Source of the DNA: Actinomycetospora cinnamomea
GTDB lineage: Bacteria > Actinomycetota > Actinomycetes > Mycobacteriales > Pseudonocardiaceae
Assembly: GCF_003096675.1 (NCBI RefSeq)
Contig: NZ_QEKW01000028.1
Span: 1-48,148, forward strand
Length of the DNA stretch: 48,148 nt
Reading direction: 5' to 3'
The position numbers and the translations under genes were made by a program. The notes below the pieces were generated by a model that worked only from the letters and a program-made list of their open reading frames with translations, was not told the origin of the DNA and did not search any database. Below, piece by piece: positions 8,539-18,400 of this stretch. Every line of letters starts with the position of its first letter. Position 1 is the first letter of the stretch.

Positions 8539-8958
8539 ATGAAGTACATGCTGATCATGCGGGCCACCGACGAGGGCTGGGCGTCGCTCGAGAACGCCGA
8601 CATGGACGAGATGCTCGAGACGATGGGCCGGTTCAACGACGAGCTGATCCGCGCCGGCGTGCTGCTCGCCGCCGAGGGGCTGGAGGACGCGGCCGAGACG
8701 GTGGTCGTGGACCACTCCTCCGAGCCACCCGTGGTCACCGACGGCCCCTACGGGGAGACCCACGAGCTCTTCGGCGGCTTCTACATCCTCAACGTCTCCT
8801 CCAAGGAGGAGGCCGTCGAGTGGGCCAAGCGGATGCCCGGGCAGGGCAAGGGCTTCAAGACCGAGATCCGCCGCGTCCCCTCGATCGACGAGTTCCCGCA
8901 GGACAACGAGTACGTCCAACGGGAGCGGGCGTGGCGCGAGGCCACCGGCCAGCTCTGA
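8539..8958 (+). CDS. YCII-related DGPF-domain protein (ECF42-associated), module 1
   Basis: 139 aa of the YCII/DGPF family: MKYMLIMRATDEG at the start, a central TDGPYGETHELFGGFYIL motif (the DGPF-type core), and EVR-like strand EIRRVPSIDEF. These small dimeric alpha-beta barrels almost always sit beside an ECF42 sigma factor; their role is unproven. GGGAGA lies about 8 bases before the ATG. The sigma-factor gene follows 18 bases later. Confidence 0.9.
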   Translation: MKYMLIMRATDEGWASLENADMDEMLETMGRFNDELIRAGVLLAAEGLEDAAETVVVDHSSEPPVVTDGPYGETHELFGGFYILNVSSKEEAVEWAKRMPGQGKGFKTEIRRVPSIDEFPQDNEYVQRERAWREATGQL

Positions 8959-8976
8959 GCCGGGTCCGCTCTCCCG

Positions 8977-10260
8977 ATGGCCGAGCACACCGGCCGTGAG
9001 GCCGTCGCCGCCGTGTGGCGGATCGACTCCGCGCGCATCGTCGGCGCCCTCGCGCGCTACACCGGCGACTTCGCCCTGGCCGAGGACCTCGCTCAGGAGG
9101 CGCTGGCCGAGGCCCTCGTGAGCTGGCCGCGCGACGGGGTGCCCCACAACCCGGCGGGCTGGCTGCTCACCACGGGGCGGCGGCGCGCCATCGACGCCTT
9201 CCGCCGGCGTTCCGCCCTCGACGACCGGTACGCCGCCCTCGCCCGGGACCTGGGCGAGGGCGGCGTGGTCACCGGCGCGATCACCGGCGCGGACCCGCGC
9301 GAGGAGGCGGGCGACGTGCTCTGGGACCCGGACCAGATCGACGACGACGTCCTCGCGCTGATCTTCACCTCGTGCCATCCGGTGCTCTCCCGCGAGGCGC
9401 GCGTGGCGCTCACGCTGCGGGTGGTGGGCGGGCTGACTAGCGACGAGATCGCCCGGGCGTTCCTCGTCCCCACCGCCACCGTGCAGGCGCGGATCACCCG
9501 GGCGAAGAAGACGCTCGCGGCGGCCCGGGTGCCGTTCGAGGTGCCACCGGCCGCTGACCGGGCCGAGCGTCTCGGCACGGTGCTCAGCGTGGTCTACCTG
9601 GTCTTCACCGAGGGGTCGTCGGCCACGTCCGGCGACCGGCTGCTGCGCCTCGACCTCGCGGCCGAGGCGCAGCGGCTCGCGCGCGTGCTGGCGCGGTTGG
9701 TGCCCGACGAGCCCGAGGTGCACGCGCTGGTGGCGCTCCTCGAGCTCACCGCGGCGCGCTTCCCCGCCCGCACCGGGCCCGACGGCGGGCCGGTCCTGCT
9801 CGAGCACCAGGACCGGCGCCGCTGGGACCGGGCGGCCATCGGGCGGGGACGCGCCGCGCTGGCCCGGGCCGAGCGGGCGGGCCGGGGTCTCGGCCCCTAC
9901 GGCCTGCAGGCGGCGATCGCTGAGTGCCACGCGGTCGCCGCCTCGGTCGACGACACCGACTGGTCGCGCATCGTCGTGCTCTACGAGGCGCTCGGCCGGC
10001 TCGCCCCGTCGCCCGTCGTCGACCTCAACCGGGCGGTGGCCGTGGCGATGGCCGACGGCCCGGCGGCCGCGCTGGAGATCGTCGACGGGCTCGCCGACGC
10101 CCTGGCCGGCTCGCACCTGCTGCCGAGCGTGCGCGGCGAGCTCCTCGCGCGTCTCGGTCGTCCCGACGAGGCGCGCGAGGAGTTCGCGCGCGCCGTCGAG
10201 CGCTGCGCCAACGTCCGCGAGCGGGCCCTGCTCGAGGGCAAGATCGCGGCCCTGGGGTGA
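8977..10260 (+). CDS. ECF42-family RNA polymerase sigma factor, module 1
   Basis: 427 aa, more than twice a normal ECF sigma. Sigma region 2 spans about 1-85 (DFALAEDLAQEALAEALVSW, NPAGWLLTTGRRRAIDAFRR), region 4 about 125-180 (LTSDEIARAFLVPTATVQARI), and a long C-terminal TPR-like extension (DUF6596) follows to the end (VYLVFTEGSSATSG, ARTGPDGGPVLL, GPYGLQAAIAECHA, VDLNRAVAVAMADGP). In ECF42 factors this extension takes the place of an anti-sigma factor and is needed for activity. It is probably co-transcribed with the DGPF gene, and its stop abuts the stop of the convergent oxygenase gene. Confidence 0.92.
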   Translation: MAEHTGREAVAAVWRIDSARIVGALARYTGDFALAEDLAQEALAEALVSWPRDGVPHNPAGWLLTTGRRRAIDAFRRRSALDDRYAALARDLGEGGVVTGAITGADPREEAGDVLWDPDQIDDDVLALIFTSCHPVLSREARVALTLRVVGGLTSDEIARAFLVPTATVQARITRAKKTLAAARVPFEVPPAADRAERLGTVLSVVYLVFTEGSSATSGDRLLRLDLAAEAQRLARVLARLVPDEPEVHALVALLELTAARFPARTGPDGGPVLLEHQDRRRWDRAAIGRGRAALARAERAGRGLGPYGLQAAIAECHAVAASVDDTDWSRIVVLYEALGRLAPSPVVDLNRAVAVAMADGPAAALEIVDGLADALAGSHLLPSVRGELLARLGRPDEAREEFARAVERCANVRERALLEGKIAALG

Positions 10261-11301
10261 TCAGGCGAAGTCGAGCAGCGGCTCGCGGTGCGCGGGCGGG
10301 TAGGGCGCCGGGCCCTGCCGGCGCGCGCGGGCCTCGAGCAGCGCGGTGTACTGCTCGCGGGGCGTCGGGCCGTGGTGGGCGTAGGCCTCGGCCGGGGTGG
10401 ACACCACCGGCAGGACCGGCGGGGTGCCCCGCAGCACCGGCTCCACCACCGGCACCGTTCGCGGCGAGGCGGCGCGGAGCAGGGCCAGCTGCACGGCGGT
10501 GCTGCGTGCCACGACGCGGATCGCCGGGCGGGTCAGCGCGACGGCGAGGGCGTCGACGACCCGGGGCTGCGGCGTCCCGCCGAGACGGCGCATCCACCGG
10601 GGCAGGGTCGCGATCACCGCGCGGCGCGTCACCGCGGTGAACAGCCTCCGCAGCGGCGCGGGCAGCTCGGGCGGCAGCACGATCGTGTCGGCGTCGAGCA
10701 GGAAGTCCATCATGCTCTGCGCGCTCTCCGAGGCGATGAGCCGCGGGCGGTAGGCCTCGAAGTACGCGCGGACGCCGTCGCGGGAGCGGGGGACGTCGGC
10801 GGGGTCGATCGTCTGGAACTCGGCGGCCCGCGCGCACTCGGCCCAGTACTGCTCCTCCTCGACGGCGGTGAGCTTGCCCGGGCCGAAGACCTCGTAGGTG
10901 TAGAGGATCGAGTGCCACGCCGTGAGGTGGATCCACAGCTGCGAGTCGGGGTCGTTGGCGTCGTACTGCCGGCCGGTCACCGGGTCGACGCCGATCGCCC
11001 GCGCGTGAATCTTCATCAGGGTGTCCGCGGCCGCGAGTACGGACGCGGTGTCCCCGAACTTGATCGTCGCGAAGTACTGCATCGTGCGGTCGTAGCGCAG
11101 CCGCGGACGGGCCTTGACCTGTCCGGACTGCTCGACCGACGCGAGCAGGAACGGGTCGAGCTCCTCGATCACCACGGCCCGCAGGAAGCCGAGCGCGAGC
11201 GAGGTCGGGTACGACCACACCTTCCACGTGACGGACTCGGGCCCGAAGAACCCGTAGTCGGCGTGCTGCGCGTCCTTGCGCATCGACCGCACGACACCCA
11301 T
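10261..11301 (-). CDS. MpaB-family oxygenase (DUF2236)
   Basis: 346 aa. DUF2236 hallmarks: an N-terminal motif around a Trp-rich start (VTWKVWSYPTSLALGFLRA), RYDRTMQYFATIKFGD, WIHLTAWHSILYTYEVFG and EEQYWAECARAAEFQ. The family includes fungal MpaB/MpaB' oxygenases and rubber-oxygenase-like heme proteins; actinobacterial members mostly lack a known substrate. GGAGGGGAG lies before the ATG at 11301. Its stop touches the sigma-factor stop with no gap. Two adjacent palindromes upstream (11336-11364) suggest repression by a TetR-type regulator encoded elsewhere. Confidence 0.88.
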   Translation of the reverse strand: MGVVRSMRKDAQHADYGFFGPESVTWKVWSYPTSLALGFLRAVVIEELDPFLLASVEQSGQVKARPRLRYDRTMQYFATIKFGDTASVLAAADTLMKIHARAIGVDPVTGRQYDANDPDSQLWIHLTAWHSILYTYEVFGPGKLTAVEEEQYWAECARAAEFQTIDPADVPRSRDGVRAYFEAYRPRLIASESAQSMMDFLLDADTIVLPPELPAPLRRLFTAVTRRAVIATLPRWMRRLGGTPQPRVVDALAVALTRPAIRVVARSTAVQLALLRAASPRTVPVVEPVLRGTPPVLPVVSTPAEAYAHHGPTPREQYTALLEARARRQGPAPYPPAHREPLLDFA

Positions 11302-11335
11302 GCGGAGCTCCCCTCCGGTCAGCAGTGCGACGGAA

Positions 11336-11364
11336 GGTAACAGTTACCGCAGGTATGGGATACC
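11336..11364. promoter_or_regulatory. Double palindrome upstream of the MpaB-family gene, probable operator
   Basis: GGTAAC-A-GTTACC (11336-11348) is followed by GGTAT-GGG-ATACC (11352-11364). The two dyad centres are 16 bp apart and both share GGTA/TACC ends. They lie 35-63 bases upstream of the start, where a promoter is expected. Tandem sites of this kind fit two TetR-family dimers. Confidence 0.55.
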
Positions 11365-11417
11365 TCGTGTCCGGTCAATCGCCGGGGAACCACCGCGACG
11401 GGTGATCCGGACGCGGA

Positions 11418-11756
11418 TCAGGCGCGGCGGGGTGGCCCGCCGTCCCGCTCGCGCACGGCGATCGGGGCCCCGGCGAGGTCCTCCTCGTTGCACAGGATCG
11501 TCAGATCGAAGTACGGCGAGCCCTGGGTCTCGTCGTGGTCGAGGTGGACGGCGATGACGTCGGGCGCCTCACCGAGCCACTGCTCCACCTCGCGCAGCCA
11601 GGTCGCCGCACGCTCGAGGGCGCTGGGGAGGTCGTCGTCGAGGAACTGCACCGGCCGGTAGGGCACGCCGAGGATCTGGTCCCGGCCGCCCGGGCGGGGC
11701 AGGGCCGTCGCGACGCCGAGGTCGTCGAGCTCCAGGGGTGTCACACGCTCACTCAC
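11418..11756 (-). CDS. Hypothetical protein
   Basis: 112 aa, GTG start with GGAAG about 11 bases upstream. Acidic, with PYRPVQFLDDDLPSALERAATWLREVEQWLGEAPDVIAVHLD and PYFDLTILCNEED as the best-structured parts. No domain recognised and no membrane segment. Codon positions look normal for this genome. Confidence 0.6.
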   Translation of the reverse strand: MSERVTPLELDDLGVATALPRPGGRDQILGVPYRPVQFLDDDLPSALERAATWLREVEQWLGEAPDVIAVHLDHDETQGSPYFDLTILCNEEDLAGAPIAVRERDGGPPRRA

Positions 11757-11864
11757 GCCGATGAGCTTCCAACCCCGGGTTCCGGGCCCGCAAGCGGACC
11801 CGCCGTCAGGGGTTCGGGAGGGGGAGGGGCGGCCGCGTTCCGGGAGGCGTTCCTGAGGGAGCGG

Positions 11865-12500
11865 TCAGGGGGTCCGCGACGTCGTGGCCAGTCCGACACC
11901 GAGGCCGACCATCGTCACGCCGCCGGCGGCACCGAGGGCGGCGAGGCGGCGGGGTGAGCGGGCGAACCACGCCCGGGCGGTGCCGGCGGACAGGGCCCAG
12001 ACGCTGTCGAGCACCAGGCCGAGGGTGACGACGACCAGGCCGAGGGTGAGGATCTGGGCGCCGACCGCGCCGCCGGGGTCGGCGAACTGCGGCAGGAAGG
12101 CGACGAAGAAGAGCGCGCTCTTCGGGTTGAGGGCCCCGACGACGACGCCGTCGACGATGCAGCGCCGCCATCCGGGCAGGGCCTCGGGGCCCGGGGCCGC
12201 CAGCACGGCGGCGGCACGGTGGCGACGGCGGATCGCCGTGACCCCCAGGATCACCAGGTAGGCCGCGCCGGCGAGCTTGACGACGGTGAAGGCGACCGCC
12301 GACCGCTCGAGCACCGCGCCCAGGCCCACGGCCACGCCGACGACCTGCAGCCCGATCCCCGCCGTGTTGCCGATGACGGAGCACAGGGCCCGGCGGCGGC
12401 CCGCGATCAGCGCTCGCCCGATCGCGAAGACGACGCTGGGCCCGGGGACCGCGATGAACACCACCGCGGCGACGAAGAACGCGACGAGACGCTCGGACAC
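11865..12500 (-). CDS. LysE/RhtB-family amino-acid exporter
   Basis: 211 aa with about six membrane helices. LysE-type signature at the N-terminus (FFVAAVVFIAVPGPSVVFAIGRAL), then GNTAGIGLQVVGVAVGLGAV and the NPKSALFFVAFLPQF motif near residue 130. The family exports basic or neutral amino acids and homoserine lactones. GTG start. It stands alone between two short spacers. Confidence 0.9.
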   Translation of the reverse strand: MSERLVAFFVAAVVFIAVPGPSVVFAIGRALIAGRRRALCSVIGNTAGIGLQVVGVAVGLGAVLERSAVAFTVVKLAGAAYLVILGVTAIRRRHRAAAVLAAPGPEALPGWRRCIVDGVVVGALNPKSALFFVAFLPQFADPGGAVGAQILTLGLVVVTLGLVLDSVWALSAGTARAWFARSPRRLAALGAAGGVTMVGLGVGLATTSRTP

Positions 12501-12712
12501 GCGCGCAGCGTCTCCTCGCCGGCTCCGGGTGTCGAGCGGATTGCGTCAGGAGACCCGCGGACGTCCCCCACCCCCGTGACCGGCGACACCGCCGCCCCGG
12601 GGTCCCGCTCGGATGGGCGGGGGACCCCGGGGTGTTGATCCTGGTGCCGGGCCGCGACCACACCGGGCCGCGACCGGCACGTCCGGACGACGAGGTCCGG
12701 GAAGGAGGCGTC

Positions 12713-13069
12713 GTGCATCGCCACCCGAATCACGAGAGCCCAGTCCTGATCACCGGCGCGGCCCTCTCCCCCGCGGAGGAGTTCGCGGCCCGCCGGCGCC
12801 GCTACTCCCTGATCATGTCGATGCGCATCCCCTGCCTGGTCGCCGCCGGCGTCCTGGCCCTCGGGTTCGGCTGGACGATCGCCGCGGCCGTGCTCGTGGT
12901 CGTGTCCGTGCCGCTGCCGTGGATGGCGGTGCTCATCGCCAACGACGCCCCGCCGCGCAAGGCGGAGAACATCGCCAGGATGGGCGGCGACCGCGTCGTC
13001 GAGGCACGCCCGGTCCGCGCTCTCGAGCCGGCGGTCGTCATCGACGCACCGTCCGACCGAACGGCCTGA
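12713..13069 (+). CDS. DUF3099 membrane protein
   Basis: 118 aa from a GTG preceded by GAAGGAGG; the in-frame ATG at 12632 would add 27 low-complexity residues and has no good ribosome site. Two membrane helices (about 39-58 and 60-80) and the DUF3099 tail WMAVLIANDAPPRKAEN. The family is common in actinomycetes and uncharacterised. Three bases separate its stop from the MFS gene, so the two are probably co-transcribed. Confidence 0.85.
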   Translation: MHRHPNHESPVLITGAALSPAEEFAARRRRYSLIMSMRIPCLVAAGVLALGFGWTIAAAVLVVVSVPLPWMAVLIANDAPPRKAENIARMGGDRVVEARPVRALEPAVVIDAPSDRTA

Positions 13070-13072
13070 CGC

Positions 13073-14488
13073 GTGGCCGGCGAGGGCACGGGCACGTGGG
13101 CGCAGATGCTCGCCCCGCAGCACCGCGGCGCGGTCGCGGTGCTCGCGGGCGGCACGCTCATGTTCGCGATCGACACCTACGTCACCGCGAGCCTGCTGCC
13201 CTCGGCGGTCGCCGAGATCGGCGGCCAGGCGTTCTACGCCTGGCCCACCACCCTCTTCCTGCTCGCCGCCGTCGTGGCGTCGTCGCTGACCAGCCGGGTG
13301 CTGGCGACCGTCCCGGCGGCGCGGGCGTACCTCGTCGCGCTCGCCGTGTTCGCCGCCGGCGCGCTCGTCGGCGCCCTCGCCCCGTCGATGGCCGTGTTCC
13401 TCCTGGGGCGCGCCGTCCAGGGCGCCGGTGGGGGCCTGCTCGCCGGCATGGGCTACGCCCTCATCCGCATCGCGCTGCCCCGGACGCTCTGGACCCGCGG
13501 CAGCGCCCTGATCGCCGCGATGTGGGGGGTCGCGCTGATCGTCGGCCCCGGGCTGGGCGGGCTGCTGGCCGCGGCCGGGCAGTGGCGCTGGGCGTTCGGC
13601 GCGCTGGTGGTCGGGAGCCTCGTGATCGGCGCCCTCGTGCCGGTGGCCCTGCACCGCGCCCGGTCGGACACCTCGCCCGGGCCGTTCCCGCTCGGCTCGG
13701 TCCTGCTCGTCGGCGCCGCGGCCGCCGTCCTCAGCGTCGCCGGACTCGCCGGCGACGTGCTCGTCGCGGGCGCGGGCCTGCTCGTCGCCCTGGCGCTGCT
13801 CGTCGGTTTCGTCGTCCACGAGCGCCGCACGCGCGCCGCCGTGCTCCCGCGCGCGACCTTCCGCCGCGGGTCGCCGCTGCGCTGGGTCTACGGCCTGAGC
13901 GCCGTGCTCGTCGGCGTGTCGGGGCTGGAGGCGTTCGTGCCGCTGGTCGGGCAGCAGGTCGCGGGCCTCTCGCCGGTGCTCGCCGGCTTCCTCGGTGTCG
14001 CGCTGGGCGCGGGCTGGGTGGCCGGGGAGATGGTCAGTGCCTCGGCGCACCGACCGCGGTGGCGGGTGCTCGCCGGGCCGGGGCTGCTCGCGGGCGGCAC
14101 CGTGCTCGTCGCCGTCACGCTGGTCGCCCTCGACGGCCCCGCCGCCACGGTGCTGTGGGCCGTCGGCCTCGTGGCGGGCGGCCTCGGGATCGGGACGGCC
14201 TGGCCGCACCTGGCCGCGTCGGCCATCGGCGGCGCCGAGACCGGCGAGGGCGCCCCCGGCGACGACGCCCCTGACGAGGGCGAGGCCGACAAGGCCTCCG
14301 CCGCGGTGACGACGGTGCAGATGCTCGCGGTGTCGGTGGGCACCGCGCTGGGCGGGGTCGGCCTCGCCCTCGGCGGGACCGACCCCCTGGCCTCGGCGCG
14401 CTGGCTGTTCGCGGTGTTCGCGGTCGTCGCCGTCGTCGGTGCGCTCGCGGCCCGGCCGGCGGCGCGCGGGGTGCCGACGCGGGCCTGA
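13073..14488 (+). CDS. MFS multidrug-type transporter (DHA2-like, 14 helices)
   Basis: 471 aa from GTG. Hydrophobic throughout. The first helices (GGTLMFAIDTYVTASLLPSAV), LLGRAVQGAGGGLLAGMGYALI near residue 110 and GVALIVGPGLGGLLAAAGQWRWAF near 150 fit drug:H+ antiporters of the DHA2 group, where motif C (GPxxGG) marks exporters. Its stop is one base from the stop of the convergent methyltransferase gene. Confidence 0.88.
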   Translation: MAGEGTGTWAQMLAPQHRGAVAVLAGGTLMFAIDTYVTASLLPSAVAEIGGQAFYAWPTTLFLLAAVVASSLTSRVLATVPAARAYLVALAVFAAGALVGALAPSMAVFLLGRAVQGAGGGLLAGMGYALIRIALPRTLWTRGSALIAAMWGVALIVGPGLGGLLAAAGQWRWAFGALVVGSLVIGALVPVALHRARSDTSPGPFPLGSVLLVGAAAAVLSVAGLAGDVLVAGAGLLVALALLVGFVVHERRTRAAVLPRATFRRGSPLRWVYGLSAVLVGVSGLEAFVPLVGQQVAGLSPVLAGFLGVALGAGWVAGEMVSASAHRPRWRVLAGPGLLAGGTVLVAVTLVALDGPAATVLWAVGLVAGGLGIGTAWPHLAASAIGGAETGEGAPGDDAPDEGEADKASAAVTTVQMLAVSVGTALGGVGLALGGTDPLASARWLFAVFAVVAVVGALAARPAARGVPTRA

Positions 14489-14489
14489 G

Positions 14490-15344
14490 CTACTTCGTCC
14501 CCCAGACGACGAGCAGTTCGCACGGTCCGGTGAAGCCGTCCGCGTCCTCGTACCGCTGCAGCTCCGTGAGGATCTCGTCCCACGCCTCCTCCCTCTCCGA
14601 CGGGGTGAGGCCGGCCAGCATCTGGTGCAACGCCCCGAACGACTCGCGCTCGAAGCGCACGCAGTCCGCCGCGGTCGACAGCCGCAGGGGCGCCGGCACG
14701 GCCTGCGCGCCGACGTCCCGGAAGCCCGCGAGGCGGAACGCCTCCTCGGCGATCCCCGGTGCGCCGAGCGTGAACGGACCGGGCTGCCCCGGCGCGGGCG
14801 CGGGGAGCTGGGCGCGGCGGCGGATGACCGACACCGGCACCGCGAAGAACGCGTTGCGGTCGGCGGTCGAGTACACGACGGCGGCGGCCCGGCCGCCGGC
14901 GCGCAGGGCCCGGTACTGCCCCGCGAGGGCGGTCGCCCGGTCGGGCAGGTAGATCAGCCCGAGCCGCGAGATCACCGCGTCGTACGCGGCCTCCTCGACG
15001 TCGAGGCGCTCGCCGTCGACCTCGCGGGTGGTCACGGTGCCGAGTCCGGCCGCGCGCGCGGCCGCCGCGGCGTGCTCCAGGATGGCCGGCGCGATGTCGG
15101 TCGCCAGCACCGATCCGGTCGGGCCGACGCGACGGGCGGCGGCGAGGCTCTGGCCGCCGGCGCCGGCGGCGACGTCGAGGACGGCGCTCCCGGTGGTGAC
15201 GCGGGCGCGGTCGAGCATGAGGTCCGTGGCCTCGCCCAGCCACGTCTCGAGCGTCGGACCCCAGGCGTGCCACGCCGCGGCGGCGTCCTGCCACTGCGCA
15301 CGTGTGGTCGTCTTGTACATCACGGGGTCGAAGGTGGTGGTCAT
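14490..15344 (-). CDS. Class I SAM-dependent methyltransferase (UbiE/COQ5-like)
   Basis: 284 aa, ATG at 15344 with GGGAGGAC upstream. SAM-binding motif I is VLDVAAGAGGQSL near residue 60, motif II LATDIAP, and motif post-II RLGLIYLPDRATALAGQYRALRAGG fragments indicate the Methyltransf_11 fold. The C-terminal 110 residues carry an alpha-helical cap (DCVRFERESFGALHQML). No substrate evident. It diverges from the large ATPase across 118 bases. Confidence 0.85.
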   Translation of the reverse strand: MTTTFDPVMYKTTTRAQWQDAAAAWHAWGPTLETWLGEATDLMLDRARVTTGSAVLDVAAGAGGQSLAAARRVGPTGSVLATDIAPAILEHAAAAARAAGLGTVTTREVDGERLDVEEAAYDAVISRLGLIYLPDRATALAGQYRALRAGGRAAAVVYSTADRNAFFAVPVSVIRRRAQLPAPAPGQPGPFTLGAPGIAEEAFRLAGFRDVGAQAVPAPLRLSTAADCVRFERESFGALHQMLAGLTPSEREEAWDEILTELQRYEDADGFTGPCELLVVWGTK

Positions 15345-15462
15345 CGGGTCCTCCCGCCTCGGGTTCGCTCTCCGGCAGAGAAGGCGCCAGATCGGGACGC
15401 GCACCCGCCAGGTCGCGGCACGCGGTTCCGCGCGACGGGGTGCTGCGGCACGATCCGGGCGC

Positions 15463-18400
15463 ATGGCCTTCGTGGGCCGGACCCGAGCGCTGGGCCGTCT
15501 GTCCGCCGTGCTGGACGAGGCGGCGCACGGGCGCGCGCGCCTCGTGCTGGTCACGGGTGAGGCCGGGATCGGCAAGACCTCGCTTGTCGCCGAGGCGGTC
15601 TCGCGCCTCGGGTGGTCCACGGGCTGGGGGACGTGCGCCGACGCCGATCGCCGCCCGGCGTTCTGGCCCTGGACCGCGGCGCTGCGCGGGCTCGTGGCCG
15701 ACGATCCGGACGCGGTCGCGGACCTCGCCGGCGCCGACGCCGACGAGCTCGCCCGGCTGGTGCCCGAGCTCGGGGAGGGCACGCACGACACGGCGCCCGA
15801 GGACGCCGGTCCCGCCCGGCTGCGGCTCTTCGACGCCGTCGCCGGCTTCCTCGAGCGGTGGGCGCGCCGGCATCCGTCGATGCTGGTGCTCGACGACCTG
15901 CAGTGGGCGGACACCTCGTCCCTGGCGTTGCTCGGGCACCTCGCGCGCCCACACCGGCCCGTGCCCCTCGTGGTCGTCGGCTGCTACCGCGACGACGAGC
16001 TCGGTGACGCGGTGGCGCGGGCGCTGGGCGACCTCGCGGGGTCGGCCGAGCCGGTGGCGCTCCGGGGTCTCGGCGCGGAGGAGGTCGACGCCCTCTTCCG
16101 GGCGGTCGCCGGTGATGCCGCCGCCGACCGGTGGGCCGCCGACGTCCACCGCCGCACCGCGGGCCACCCCTTCCTCGTGCGTCAGCTCGGCGCGGCGCTG
16201 GCCGAGGCGCCCGACGCCGCGCCGAGCCTGCCCGTGGCGGTCCGGGGGCTCGTGCTGCGCCGGGCCGCGCGGCTGTCACCGCCCTGCCGGGTCCTGGTCG
16301 ACGTGGCCGCCGTGGCGGGCGGCGACCTCGTCCCCGACGTGCTCGGCGACGTGTGCGGGCGGACGCCGGCGGAGGTGACGGCGCTGGTCGAGGAGGGCGT
16401 CGCCGGCGGTGTGCTCGCCCGCCACGGCGAGCGGACGGTCCTCGCCCACGACCTCGTCCGCGAGGCGGTGATCGATGCGCTGACCCCGCAGCGTCGCCTC
16501 GCCCTGCACGGGCGTCTCGCCGATGCCCTGGAGCGGCGGGTCGGCGCGGGCGCGGCGGTGGTGCCCGCGGACCTCGCCCGCCACACCGCGGCCGCGGTCC
16601 CGGTGGAGGGCGGCGCGCGGGCGATGCGTTGGGCCCGCACGGCGGCCCGCGCCGACCGTGCACGGTTGGCCTTCTCCGAGGCCGGCGACCACCTCGCCCG
16701 GGCCCGCCACGCGGTGGAGGCCGCCGGGCCGGGCGGGATGGGCGGCGAGCTCGTCGATCTGCTGGCGGAGGAGGCCGACGCGCGGGCGCGGTCCGGGGCG
16801 CTCGAGGCCGCCCGCGCGTTGCTCGAGGACGCCGCGGCCCGGGCCCGCGCCCTGGACGACGCCGAGCGCCTGGCCCGCGTGGCCCTCGGCGTGCAGCGGC
16901 TGGGATCGCGCTTCGCCATGCCGCGCGACGCGGTCGTCACGACCCTCACGTCCGCCCGCGCGGCGCTCGCGGGCCGGGGCACGGCGCTGGAGGCCCGCCT
17001 GGTCGCGGCCCTCGCCCGCGAGCTGCGCCACTCGGTGCCCGCCCATCGGGCCGCGGCGCGCCCGCTGTCCGAGGAGGCCATCGCCCTCGCCCGCGCGGTC
17101 GGCGACGACGAGACCCTCGCCGACTGCCTGCTCGCCCGCCACGACGTGCTCTGGTCCCCGGGTCGCGGCGCCGAGCGTCTCGCGATCGTCCGCGAGCTCG
17201 CCGAGGTGACTGGCCACGATCCCGAACGACGGGCGGAGGCCCTGCTGCTGGCGGCCAACGCCGAGCTGGAGACGGGGTCGCCCGCGTTCCGGGCATCGGC
17301 GTCGGCCTACCTCGAGGCCACCGACCGGCTCGCCCAGCCACGTCACGGCTACCTCGCCCTGACCCGCCGGGCGGCGCTCGCGCTGGTCGACGGGCGCCTC
17401 GGCGACGCGGCGGCGCTGATCGACGCATCGGTGCGCGCGGGCGAGCGCATCGCCGAGCCGGACGTCGGCAACGTGCGGATGTCCCAGCTCCTCGGCCTGG
17501 TCCGCGCCCGGGGCGATCCGGGGGAGCTGCGGGCGACCGCCGCCGAGGCCGTGCGGTGGTGGGTCGGGGTCCCCGCGCACGCCCATGCCGTCGCCGCCGG
17601 GCTGCTGGCCCTGGCCGGCGAGCCCGACGACCTCGCCGCCGCCCGCCGCGAGCTCGACACCGTCCTCGCCCTCGGCACCTGGCGCGAGGACCGGTCGTAC
17701 CTGTGGTCGGTGTTCGTCGGGGCCCTCGCCACGGCCTCGGCGCGCCTCGCCGACCGCGCGACGGCGGCGGACCTGCTCACCGAGATCGCCCCGCTCGCGG
17801 ACTCGTGCGGCGTCAACGGTGCCCTCGTGTGCTTCGTCGGCAGTCACGCGCACGCGGCGGGCGTGCTCGCGGCGTGCCTGGGCCGCGAGGGTGAGGCGCG
17901 CGCGTGGCTGGGCGCGGCCCTCGAGGTCCACCGCCGGCTCGGGGCGCGGGCGTGGGAGGCGGAGAGCGCCCTCGAACTCGCGCTGCTCGACGGTGATGCG
18001 GACTCCCCGCACGCCTGGCGCGCGGCGGAGCTCGCGGCCGAGCTGGGCCTGCGCGGCGTCGCCCGGCGGCTCGCGACCGTGGGACCGCAGGAGCCCGACG
18101 CCGAGCTGCGGCGCGAGGGTGAATCGTGGCGGGTGCGCTGGCACGACCGGTCGGCGTCGCTGCACCACCGCAAGGGGCTGGCCGACCTCGCCGCCCTCCT
18201 GGCCCGACCGGGTGCCGACGTGCACGTCCTCGCGCTTGCCGGGGCGGGGGTGAACGCCCCGGACACCGGGCCCCTGCTCGACCCCGCCGCGCGCACGGCC
18301 TACCGCGCGCGGCTCGGCGAGCTCGACGCCGAGCTGGAGGCCGCCCGCGAGGTCCACGACCTCGCGCGCGAGGCGCGCCTCGACCACGAGCGCGACCGCC

